A stretch of 64,000 bases of DNA, taken from assembly GCF_963457605.1 (NCBI RefSeq), contig NZ_OY735139.1, positions 3,440,001-3,504,000 of the forward strand, written 5' to 3'. The position numbers were made by a program, and so were the translations under genes. Source of the stretch: an uncultured Gellertiella sp. (lineage in GTDB: Bacteria; Pseudomonadota; Alphaproteobacteria; Rhizobiales; Rhizobiaceae). Below the pieces are notes generated by a model. The model worked only from the letters and a program-made list of their open reading frames with translations, had not been told where the DNA came from and did no database searches. This document shows, piece by piece, positions 43,140 to 50,228 of this stretch. The first letter of the stretch is position 1, and each line of letters starts with the position of its first letter.

Positions 43140-44429
43140 ATGACTGGCATGAAAGACAATCCGATCAAGGCAAAACACCCGGCCGCGCCGGTGATCAAGG
43201 CCTTTCCCGATACGGTCAGCGAGGCCTTCGACGGTTTCATGGAGGCCTTCGAGAGCTTCAAGGAGGTCAATGACCGTCGTCTCGGCGAGATCGAACAGAA
43301 GCTCACCGCCGATGTGGTGACCACCGACAAGATGGACCGCGTCAACCGCGCCGTCGACGAGCAGAAGAAGCTGCTCGACGAGATGCTGCTGAAACGGGCG
43401 CGTCCGCCGATGGGCAATCCCGGTGGCGGCGGCGAACGGGGCGGGCCGTTTGAAAGCGCCGAATACAAGGCGGCCTTTGACGCCTACATGCGCCGGGGCG
43501 AGGATGCGGGCCTGCGCGATTTCGAGGCCAAGGCCTATTCCGTCGGTGTCTCGGCGGATGGCGGCATCGTCGTGCCGCCGCAGCTCGATACCGCGATTGG
43601 TCGCCGCGTCGCGATGATCTCGCCGATGCGGGCGCTGTCGACCGTCCGCCAGGTCTCGACCGCGGTGCTGAAGAAGCCCTTTGCGCTGGCGGGCCTGCCG
43701 ACCGGCTGGGTGGCCGAAACCGCCGCCCGCCCGCAGACGGCAACCCAGCAACTGGCTGAACTCGCCTTTCCCACCCAGGAACTCTATGCCCAGCCTGCCG
43801 CCACCCAGGCGCTGCTCGACGATGCCGCCGTCGACATCGAGGCCTGGATTTCGGGTGAGGTGGAAATCGTCTTTGCCGAACAGGAGGGCACCGCCTTCGT
43901 GACGGGCGATGGCGTCAACAAGCCGAAGGGCTTTCTCGCCTATCCGGCCATTGCCGACAGCGCCTGGGCCTGGGGCAGCCTCGGCTATCTCGCCACCGGC
44001 GTTGCCAATGGCTTCAAGGCAACAAACCCCTCCGACACGCTGATCGACGCGATCTACAGCCTGAAGGCCGGCTATCGCCAGAACGGCAGTTTCATGCTGA
44101 ACCGCCGGACGCAGGGCGAAATCCGAAAGTTCAAGGATACGACCGGCAACTATATCTGGCAGCCGCCGTCGGCCGTCGGCCAGCCCGCCTCGCTGCTCGG
44201 CTATCCCGTGGCGGAAGCCGAAGACATGCCGGATTTTGTCGGCGGCGGCATGGCCATCGCCTTTGGCGACTTCCGCTCCGGCTACCTCGTCGTCGACCGC
44301 ATCGGCACCCGCATGCTCCGCGACCCCTACAGCGCCAAGCCCTATGTGCTGTTCTACGTCACCAAACGGGTGGGCGGCGGCGTGCAGAATTTCGAGGCGA
44401 TCAAGCTGATCAAGTTCGCGGTGTCGTGA
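43140..44429 (+). CDS. GTA/phage HK97-family major capsid protein (gp5-like)
   Basis: 429 residues. The N-terminal delta domain (about 1-110) is coiled coil (EAFESFKEVNDRRLGEIEQKL...). The capsid core begins near AKAYSVGVSADGGIVVPPQLDTAIGRRVAMISPMRALSTV, continuing through LPTGWVAETAARPQT and ending YVLFYVTKRVGGGVQNFEAIKLIKFAVS. Major head component; 14 bp after the protease. Intact. Confidence 0.96.
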   Translation: MTGMKDNPIKAKHPAAPVIKAFPDTVSEAFDGFMEAFESFKEVNDRRLGEIEQKLTADVVTTDKMDRVNRAVDEQKKLLDEMLLKRARPPMGNPGGGGERGGPFESAEYKAAFDAYMRRGEDAGLRDFEAKAYSVGVSADGGIVVPPQLDTAIGRRVAMISPMRALSTVRQVSTAVLKKPFALAGLPTGWVAETAARPQTATQQLAELAFPTQELYAQPAATQALLDDAAVDIEAWISGEVEIVFAEQEGTAFVTGDGVNKPKGFLAYPAIADSAWAWGSLGYLATGVANGFKATNPSDTLIDAIYSLKAGYRQNGSFMLNRRTQGEIRKFKDTTGNYIWQPPSAVGQPASLLGYPVAEAEDMPDFVGGGMAIAFGDFRSGYLVVDRIGTRMLRDPYSAKPYVLFYVTKRVGGGVQNFEAIKLIKFAVS

Positions 44430-44644
44430 CGGGGGAGGGTGCTCCCCGATTTCAGTGGCTTGAAGCGGCGTTTGCGCCTTCGCAGCCAGGACATTTCCCT
44501 GTGATCGCGCATTCGCCGCTGGCATACCCCCCTCTGGCCTGCCGGGCATCTCCCCCACAAGGGGGGAGAATGACTCGCGGCCTGCCCGCAACTCGCAGCG
44601 CAGAGGGGGCATCCCCCCTCCCAACAAAACCCGTCGAGGCCCCC
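44430..44644. other. GC-rich spacer between capsid and connector genes
   Basis: 215 bp. A hairpin GGGGAGGGTGCTCCCC follows the capsid stop directly. A C/G-rich palindrome (CCTGCCGGGCATCTCCCCC ... GGGGGGAGAA) lies near 44530-44570 and resembles the fragment near 41835. No gene seen. Confidence 0.45.
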
Positions 44645-45214
44645 ATGACCTATATTCTGCTGTCGGCGCCTGCCGCCGAGCCGCTGACGCTTGCCGATGT
44701 GAAGGCGCATCTGCGTCTGGATGGCACTGCCGAGGATGACGTGCTGACAAGCCTGATCAGGGTGGCGCGTGACCATCTGGAGCGGGCGACAGGCCTGTTG
44801 CCGATCACCCAGAGCCATCGCCTCTGTCTTGATTCCGTTTGTGAAGACGGGGTGATTCAGCTTGTCAAAGGGCCGGTGCAACGCATTGACGCGATAAGGG
44901 TTTATGGTGCCGATGGCGTGGCCGCCGGCATCGATCCCGCCCGCGCCGCCTTCGACCGCAATGTGCTGCCCGCCCGGCTCATGCTTGCCACGCCTGCTGT
45001 CTCCGGCCAGGCGATCAATGGCATCGAGGTGGATTTTACCGCAGGCTTCGGGGCCTCGGGCAACGAGGTGCCGGACAGCATCCGGCGGGCGCTGCTGCTG
45101 CATGTGGCGGGCATGTATGAATATCGCGGCGCGGTGCCGGTCGCCGATCAGCCGGCGGTGCTGCCGGAAGGCTATGACCGGCTGATCGCTCCCTTCCGGA
45201 TCAGGAGGCTCTGA
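44645..45214 (+). CDS. GTA head-tail connector (gp6-like)
   Basis: 189 residues from ATG 44645. EPLTLADVKAHLRLDGTAEDDVLTSLIRVARDHLERATGLLP is the connector (gp6/HK97 gp6-like) helical region; the rest contains IEVDFTAGFG and SIRRALLLHVAGMYEYRGA. It closes the portal ring. Shares one base with the next start. Confidence 0.88.
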   Translation: MTYILLSAPAAEPLTLADVKAHLRLDGTAEDDVLTSLIRVARDHLERATGLLPITQSHRLCLDSVCEDGVIQLVKGPVQRIDAIRVYGADGVAAGIDPARAAFDRNVLPARLMLATPAVSGQAINGIEVDFTAGFGASGNEVPDSIRRALLLHVAGMYEYRGAVPVADQPAVLPEGYDRLIAPFRIRRL

Positions 45215-45549
45215 TGGCACGCTTCTTTCTGGATGCGGGCGCGCTGCGCCATCCGCTGGTGCTCGAAACCCCGGTCGGGGTGGCGGACGGGCAGGGGGGT
45301 GTCTCGGTCAGCTTCGCGCCGCTCGCCAGCCTGTTTGCCCGGATCGAGCCGCTCGGCCCCGTCGAGACCGACGACAGCGGCTTTGCCGATATCAGCCGCC
45401 AGATCCGGGTGACGATCCGCGCCCGCCCGGATCTCAGGCGCGGCCAGCGCTTTGCCAGCGAGCTGCGCCGCTTCGTCATCGAGTCGGTGGAAGACCCCGA
45501 CGAGAGTGGCCGCTATCTCGTCTGCACATGCCGGGAGGAACCGGCATGA
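45214..45549 (+). CDS. GTA head-tail adaptor (gp7-like)
   Basis: 111 residues. LRHPLVLETPVGVADGQGGVSVSFAPLASLFARIEPL and ITV-like IRVTIRARPDLRRGQRFASELRRFVIESVEDPDESGRYLVCTCREE are typical of SPP1 gp16-like adaptors. The start overlaps the gp6 stop. Confidence 0.9.
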   Translation: MARFFLDAGALRHPLVLETPVGVADGQGGVSVSFAPLASLFARIEPLGPVETDDSGFADISRQIRVTIRARPDLRRGQRFASELRRFVIESVEDPDESGRYLVCTCREEPA

Positions 45550-45950
45550 GCGACGCCGCCACCGCCCTTCGCCAGGCCATCCATGCCCGGCTCTCCAGTG
45601 ATGCGGCGCTGACCGGGCTCCTCGGCGCAAACCGCCTTCTCGACCGCCCGCCGCAGGGCGTGGCCATGCCCTTTCTGCTCTACGGCCCGGTCTCGACCAG
45701 CGACTATTCGACCGGCACCGAGCCCGGCGAGGAACATCTGCTGTCGCTTGACATCTGGACCGACCCTTCCGGCCAGAAACCGGCGCTCGCCATCGCCGCC
45801 CGGCTGAAGGCCCTGCTCGATGATGCAAGCCTGCCGCTCGCCGGAACAGCCCTCGTCAGCCTCGACTGGCGCTCCACCCGCACCCGCCGCGACCCCCGCG
45901 CCCGCGCAAGCGTGATGGAGGTCACATTCCGGGCGGTGACGGAGGGGTGA
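45546..45950 (+). CDS. GTA DUF3168 tail-terminator-like protein (gp8-like)
   Basis: 134 residues from ATG 45546. DUF3168 pattern: LRQAIHARLSSDAALTGLLGANRLLDRPPQGVAMPFLLYG, then SLDIWTDPSGQKPALAIAARLKALLD. It probably caps the tail tube. Overlaps gp7 by 4 bp. The GTA order is broken right after it. Confidence 0.92.
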   Translation: MSDAATALRQAIHARLSSDAALTGLLGANRLLDRPPQGVAMPFLLYGPVSTSDYSTGTEPGEEHLLSLDIWTDPSGQKPALAIAARLKALLDDASLPLAGTALVSLDWRSTRTRRDPRARASVMEVTFRAVTEG

Positions 45951-46009
45951 TTGCCTGATGGGCGGACCGGGTGTGTGCACATTGACTGTACGTAGACTGG
46001 TGGTTTGAG

Positions 46010-46165
46010 TCCGACAATTGCTACCGTCCGCTTTACCCTCGAGAGCAAATGTCGGAATCATCAAAACCACTGGTAACACTATGATTCTAGTGGAATTTAC
46101 GAATATGACATTCGATCCTCGAGATCGCGGCGAATGGGAATCGAATGTCAAATTCTTTCCACTGG
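46010..46165. repeat. 156-bp two-hairpin repeat, family B copy 2
   Basis: Near-identical to 29641-29797 (about 10 differences over 156 bp). It begins TCCGACAATTGCTACC and ends TTCTTTCCACTGG. Inserted between gp8 and gp9 genes of the GTA cluster. Confidence 0.93.
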
Positions 46166-46173
46166 AGGCCGAG

Positions 46174-46236
46174 ATGGGCGCTTTGAAAAACGAAACGGTC
46201 AATTTGCGCATGGATCCGCAGACGCGCGATCTCGTC
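46174..46236 (+). pseudogene. Fragment of a DUF1778 (TacA-like) antitoxin gene
   Basis: MGALKNETVNLRMDPQTRDLVQ is the N-terminal strand and first helix of DUF1778 antitoxins. The frame leaves the family at 46236 and stops at 46257. Directly follows repeat family B copy 2. Confidence 0.65.
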
Positions 46237-46516
46237 CAAGGTCGAGGAGGACCATGACGATCCTGCCATCGGCGCGTTTTTGCAACTTCTTGAGAAAGAC
46301 ATTGCGAAAGGCAACATTGCTCCGCTCCAGCAGTCGCTGCTGGACGGGCTGGGCGACCTGATCGGTGATGCCGGGGTCGATATGAAGGCGGGAAATCCGC
46401 CCGATGACCGGGAGATGTTGCTCAAGGCGAGCAAAGACCCGTCTGCACAGGCACCGGATCTGACCGCATTGGCGGAAAAAACAGGATTTTGCAACGGCTC
46501 CCGCCGAGGGGAATGA
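46237..46516 (+). pseudogene. Fragment of a PrlF/AbrB-type antitoxin gene
   Basis: In another frame, SSKVEEDHDDPAIGAFLQLLEKDIAKGNIAPLQQSLLDGLGDLIGDAGVDMKAG resembles the C-terminal half of PrlF antitoxins (DPVxGxFLxFLxxDI ... VDLDAPL). It joins the DUF1778 fragment directly, so two antitoxin genes were fused by deletion. A possible family E end (GATCTTTGGTATTA) follows at 46533. No toxin partner. Confidence 0.5.
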
Positions 46517-46581
46517 AGACCCTTTCGGCATGTGATCTTTGGTATTAGGCCTGAAGGGCAAGACATCCCCATCCCACCCGG

Positions 46582-46604
46582 ACGCCCCCCGAGGGCGTTT
46601 TTTT
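46582..46604 (+). terminator. Intrinsic terminator before the tail tube gene
   Basis: ACGCCC-cccga-GGGCGT followed by a run of seven T, 58 bp before the gp9 ATG. Same layout as the terminators at 36563 and 40489. Confidence 0.85.
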
Positions 46605-46662
46605 GTGTCCGGATTTTCCGGGCGCTTTTCCCTGGTATTGATCCGGTCGAGGAGGACCTGAC

Positions 46663-47070
46663 ATGGTCGCGCAGAAGGGCAAGGACCTGTTGCTGAAGGT
46701 GCAGAATGGCACCGGTTACGAGACGGTGGCGGGGCTTCGGGCCCGCAAGCTGTCCTTCAATGCCGAGAGCGTCGACATCACCGATGGCGAGAGCGCCGGG
46801 CGATGGCGGGAATTGCTGGGCGGGGCGGGCATCCAGCGCGCCTCGCTGTCGGGGGCAGGACTGTTCAAGGATGCGCTGTCCGACCAGCTGATCCGCAGCG
46901 CCTTCTTTGCCAGCCAGATCATCACCATTCAGGCGATCATCCCGGATTTCGGCATCGTCACCGGCCCGTTCCAGATCACCGCGCTCGATTATTCCGGCGA
47001 GCACAATGGCGAGGTGAAATTCGACATCGCGCTGGAATCAGCGGGCGCGATCAGCTTTGGAGCGATCTGA
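46663..47070 (+). CDS. GTA major tail tube protein (gp9-like)
   Basis: 135 residues. MVAQKGKDLLLKVQNGTGYETVAGLRARKLSFNAESVDITDGESAGRWRELLGGAGIQRASLSGAGLFKD is the classic GTA gp9/phage major tail pattern. GAGGAGG precedes the ATG. It forms the stacked rings of the tail tube. Shares one base with the next gene. Confidence 0.95.
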   Translation: MVAQKGKDLLLKVQNGTGYETVAGLRARKLSFNAESVDITDGESAGRWRELLGGAGIQRASLSGAGLFKDALSDQLIRSAFFASQIITIQAIIPDFGIVTGPFQITALDYSGEHNGEVKFDIALESAGAISFGAI

Positions 47071-47423
47071 TGGACCGGCCTGTTTCCCGTGCCAACCGGC
47101 ATCGCGGCGAGGTGGAGGCGATGATCCATGGCGAAAGGCGGATACTCTGCCTGACGCTCGGTGCCCTGGCCGAGCTTGAAACCGCCTTTGGCGCGGATTC
47201 GCTTGCAGCGCTCACCGAACGCTTTTCCAGCGGGCGGCTGAAGGCGCTCGACCTGATCCGCATCCTTGCCGCAGGCCTGCGCGGCGGCGGCAACCGGCTG
47301 ACGGACGAGGATGTCGCCGAACTCACGCTCGATGGCGGGGTTCCCGCCCTGATCGGCGTGGTCACCGATCTCCTGACCGTCACCTTTGCCGATCCCGGAT
47401 CCGGGGGCGCTGGCCCCCCTTGA
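47070..47423 (+). CDS. GTA gp10-like protein (GTA family protein)
   Basis: 117 residues from ATG 47070. RHRGEVEAMIHGERRILCLTLGALAELETAFGADSLAALTERFSSGRLKALDLIRILAAGLRGGG is the conserved GTA gp10 family pattern. It is probably an assembly factor for the tail. Overlaps both neighbours. Confidence 0.93.
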   Translation: MDRPVSRANRHRGEVEAMIHGERRILCLTLGALAELETAFGADSLAALTERFSSGRLKALDLIRILAAGLRGGGNRLTDEDVAELTLDGGVPALIGVVTDLLTVTFADPGSGGAGPP

Positions 47424-47653
47424 GGGCCGCAACCGGCACCGGCCCGCAGGACGACCCTCCCGCGCCGCCGCAGCCCTTTCCCTGGGATGCGGCGCTCGCC
47501 CTCGGGTTTGGCCGGTTGCGGCTTTCTCCCGCAGCCTTCTGGGCGATGAGCCCGCGCGAATTGCACGCCGCCGCAGGCCCGCCAGCCGCCGCCTCCACCG
47601 CCCCGTCGCGGGCCGCACTCGCCGGGCTGATGCAGGCCTTTCCCGATTTTTGA
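47420..47653 (+). CDS. Tail assembly chaperone (gp10.1-like)
   Basis: 77 residues from TTG 47420 (overlaps gp10 stop). PFPWDAALALGFGRLRLSPAAFWAMSPRELHAAAG is the rcc01693-type short chaperone found before the tape measure gene. A gp10 to gp10.1 overlap is usual for phage tail chaperones that use frameshifting, but here each has its own start. Confidence 0.88.
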   Translation: MRAATGTGPQDDPPAPPQPFPWDAALALGFGRLRLSPAAFWAMSPRELHAAAGPPAAASTAPSRAALAGLMQAFPDF

Positions 47654-47665
47654 CAGGAGTTTCCC

Positions 47666-48250
47666 ATGCAGACCGATCCGCACGGCCTTCAGGTGGCCAC
47701 CGATCAGGCCTCCGCCCTTGGCCCGGTGCTCGCCGATCTCGAACAGCAGAGCCAGAGCGTCGGGGCAGCGCTGACCCGTGCCTTCACCTCGGCGGCAACC
47801 GGCGGGCGCAGCCTTGAGGATGCGCTGAAGGGCGTGGCGCTCAGGCTCTCCAGCATCGCCCTTTCGGCGGGGCTGAAGCCGCTCGAAAACCTGCTGGGCG
47901 ATGCGCTCGGCAAGCTCGGCTCGGCCTTTGGCGGGGCGATCAAGGGCTTTGCCAGGGGCGGCGTTCCCGGTGCGGTCACGCCCTTTGCGGCGGGCGGCAT
48001 CGTCTCGGCCCCCACCTATTTCAGCACCGGCTCTGGAACCGGGCTGATGGGGGAAGCGGGGGCGGAGGCGATCCTGCCGCTGAAACGCGGGCCCGACGGG
48101 GCGCTCGGCGTCGCGGTCGCCGGTGGCGGTGGCGGCGCGTCGATCATTTTCAATGTCACCGCCACGGATGCGGCGAGTTTCCAGAAATCCGAGGCGCAAC
48201 TGTCGGCGATGCTGGCCCGCACCGTCCGGCGCGGCCAGCGCCAGCTCTGA
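47666..48250 (+). CDS. GTA tail tape measure protein (gp11-like)
   Basis: 194 residues, the short length known for GTA gp11 and far below phage tape measures, consistent with a short tail. FTSAATGGRSLEDALKGVALRLSSIALSAGLKPLENLLGDALGKLGSAFGG is the helical core. ARGGVPGAVTPFAAGGIVSAPTYF...GLMGEAGAEAILPLKRG is the conserved C-terminal motif of tail tape measure proteins. Confidence 0.92.
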   Translation: MQTDPHGLQVATDQASALGPVLADLEQQSQSVGAALTRAFTSAATGGRSLEDALKGVALRLSSIALSAGLKPLENLLGDALGKLGSAFGGAIKGFARGGVPGAVTPFAAGGIVSAPTYFSTGSGTGLMGEAGAEAILPLKRGPDGALGVAVAGGGGGASIIFNVTATDAASFQKSEAQLSAMLARTVRRGQRQL

Positions 48251-48259
48251 GGGATCACC

Positions 48260-48895
48260 ATGGCCTTCCACGAAATCCGCCTGCCGCTGCGCCTGGCGCT
48301 TGCCACCAGCGGCGGACCGGTGCGCCGCACCGATATCGTCAGTCTCTCCAATGGGCGGGAATACCGCAATCGCCGCTGGGCCAATTCCCGCCGCGCCTAT
48401 GATGTCGGTTCCGGCATCCGCTCGGCGGCCGATCTTGCGGCGGTTCTGGCGTTTTTCGAGGCACGCGGCGGCGCCTTTCACGGCTTCCGCTTCCGCGATC
48501 CGCTGGACTGGACGTCGGCCGCGCCGGGGGCCGTGCGGGGGGCCTTCGACCAGGTGATCGGTATCGGCACCGGCACCCAGGCGAGTTTCCAGCTCGTCAA
48601 GACCTATGGCGATGCGGCGGGCGGCTGGCAGCGGACGATCACCAAACCCGTCGCCGGCACCGTGCAGGTCGCGGTCAACGGCCAGATTGCGGCAAGTACC
48701 GCCTGTGGCATCGACACCATCACCGGCCTGGTGACCTTCCTGCCCGGCCAGCTGCCGTCCAGCGGGGCAACCGTGACGGCCGGTTTCGACTTCGATGTGC
48801 CGGTGCGCTTTGCCAGCGACCGGCTGGAGATCAGCCTTGAAGCCTTTCAGGCCGGGCGCATTCCGACCATTCCACTGCTGGAGATCGTCCCATGA
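48260..48895 (+). CDS. GTA distal tail protein (gp12-like, DUF2460)
   Basis: 211 residues. FHEIRLPLRLALATSGGPVRRTDIVSLSNGREYRNRRWANSRRAYDVGSGIRSAADLAAVLAFFEARGG and FHGFRFRDPLDW are the DUF2460 hallmarks. Forms the ring at the tail tip. Overlaps gp13 by 4 bp. Confidence 0.95.
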   Translation: MAFHEIRLPLRLALATSGGPVRRTDIVSLSNGREYRNRRWANSRRAYDVGSGIRSAADLAAVLAFFEARGGAFHGFRFRDPLDWTSAAPGAVRGAFDQVIGIGTGTQASFQLVKTYGDAAGGWQRTITKPVAGTVQVAVNGQIAASTACGIDTITGLVTFLPGQLPSSGATVTAGFDFDVPVRFASDRLEISLEAFQAGRIPTIPLLEIVP

Positions 48896-49785
48896 GAGCC
48901 ATTCCGACCGACCTTGCCGCGCATCTGGCGGGTGGCACGACGACGCTTTGCCATTGCTGGCGGCTGATCACCGTCAGCGGCAGCGTGGTGGCCTTTACCG
49001 ATCACGACCGCGACATCAGCTTCAACGGCACCCGCTATGCGGCGGCGAGTGGCTTCGAGGCGAGCGCCACGGGCGAGGAGGTCGGCCTGCCTGCCGGCTC
49101 CAGCAATGTCGCCGGGGCCTTTTCCAGCGATGCGCTCACCGAGACGGATCTGCTGGCCGGCAGATATGACGGTGCCCGTGTCGAGGTCTATCAGGTCAAC
49201 TGGGCCAATCCCGACCAGCGGCTGTTGCTGCGGGTGCAGGAACTGGGCGAGGTGCAGCGCAGCGGCGCGGCCTTCCGGGTCGAGCTTCGCCCGATCACCC
49301 ATCAGCTGCAGCAGACCCTGGGACGGGTCTATACGCGCACCTGCAGCGCCTCTTTCGGGGAGAGCGGCTGCAACAAGGCGCTCCAGGCAGGGCAGGATCT
49401 CATCAGCACGACACTGGTCGCCGTGCTGTCCGAAACAAGGATCGTCGTTTCCGGAACGGCCGGTTTTCCGGAAGGTGCCTTTTCGCGCGGGATTGCCAGT
49501 ATGCATTATCCCACCGACAACGACATCATCTATCTCGACATCAACCGTCACAGCGGCACGGGCGACAGTGCAACCCTCGATCTCTGGCTGCCGATGACGG
49601 TGATCCCGCCGCCCGGCTTGAGGGTGCAGCTGACGGTCGGTTGCGACAAGACCTTTGCCACCTGCCGCAATCGCTTCAGCAACGGGCTGAATTTTCGCGG
49701 CTTTCCGCATCTGCCCGGCCCGGATTTCGCCTATTCCTATGCGGATGGCGAGACGGTCCATGATGGCGGGGTGCTGTTCCCATGA
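48892..49785 (+). CDS. GTA baseplate hub protein (gp13-like, DUF2163)
   Basis: 297 residues. HLAGGTTTLCHCWRLITVSGSVVAFTDHDRDISFNG is the DUF2163 start. Cys-rich VYTRTCSASFGESGCNKAL and VGCDKTFATCRNRFSNGLNFRGFPHLPG are conserved and in Rhodobacter GTA bind an iron-sulfur or metal centre. Overlaps gp14. Confidence 0.95.
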   Translation: MRAIPTDLAAHLAGGTTTLCHCWRLITVSGSVVAFTDHDRDISFNGTRYAAASGFEASATGEEVGLPAGSSNVAGAFSSDALTETDLLAGRYDGARVEVYQVNWANPDQRLLLRVQELGEVQRSGAAFRVELRPITHQLQQTLGRVYTRTCSASFGESGCNKALQAGQDLISTTLVAVLSETRIVVSGTAGFPEGAFSRGIASMHYPTDNDIIYLDINRHSGTGDSATLDLWLPMTVIPPPGLRVQLTVGCDKTFATCRNRFSNGLNFRGFPHLPGPDFAYSYADGETVHDGGVLFP

Positions 49786-50228
49786 GCGTGGACAGTTTCT
49801 CCGCGCGGGTGCTGGACGTGACCCGCCAGTGGATCGGCACACCCTACCGGCATCAGGGGGCGGCAAAGGGCGTCGGCTGCGATTGTCTCGGCCTGGTGCG
49901 CGGCGTGTGGCGCGAGCTTTATGGCACGGAACCGGAACAGCCGCTGGCCTATGCGCCAGACTGGGCCGAGCGCAGCGGCGAGGACCGGCTGATGGCGGCG
50001 GCCTGCCGGCATTTTGGCGCACCGCTTGCCCCGGATGCGATGCGCCCCGGCGATGTCCTGCTGTTTCGCTGGCGGCCCGGCCTGCCCGCCAGGCATGCGG
50101 GCATTCTCGCCGATGCCGACCACTTCATCCATGCCTATGAGCAGGCGGCGGTCGTCCTGTCGCCGCTGGTTTTCTCCTGGCGGCGGCGGATAGCGGCCGC
50201 CTTCCGCTTTCCCGAAAGGTCCAGCTGA
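49782..50228 (+). CDS. GTA NlpC/P60 cell-wall peptidase (gp14-like)
   Basis: 148 residues. The catalytic Cys lies in GVGCDCLGLVRGVWRE, with His in ARHAGILADADHFIHAY. It cleaves peptidoglycan peptides when the tail penetrates the recipient envelope. Shares one base with the gp15 start. Confidence 0.93.
   Translation: MSVDSFSARVLDVTRQWIGTPYRHQGAAKGVGCDCLGLVRGVWRELYGTEPEQPLAYAPDWAERSGEDRLMAAACRHFGAPLAPDAMRPGDVLLFRWRPGLPARHAGILADADHFIHAYEQAAVVLSPLVFSWRRRIAAAFRFPERSS

Noticed and set aside
46280-46516. 78-residue TTG-started gene
   Set aside because: It is only the tail of a PrlF-like antitoxin without its DNA-binding domain or own ribosome site; treated as a pseudogene.
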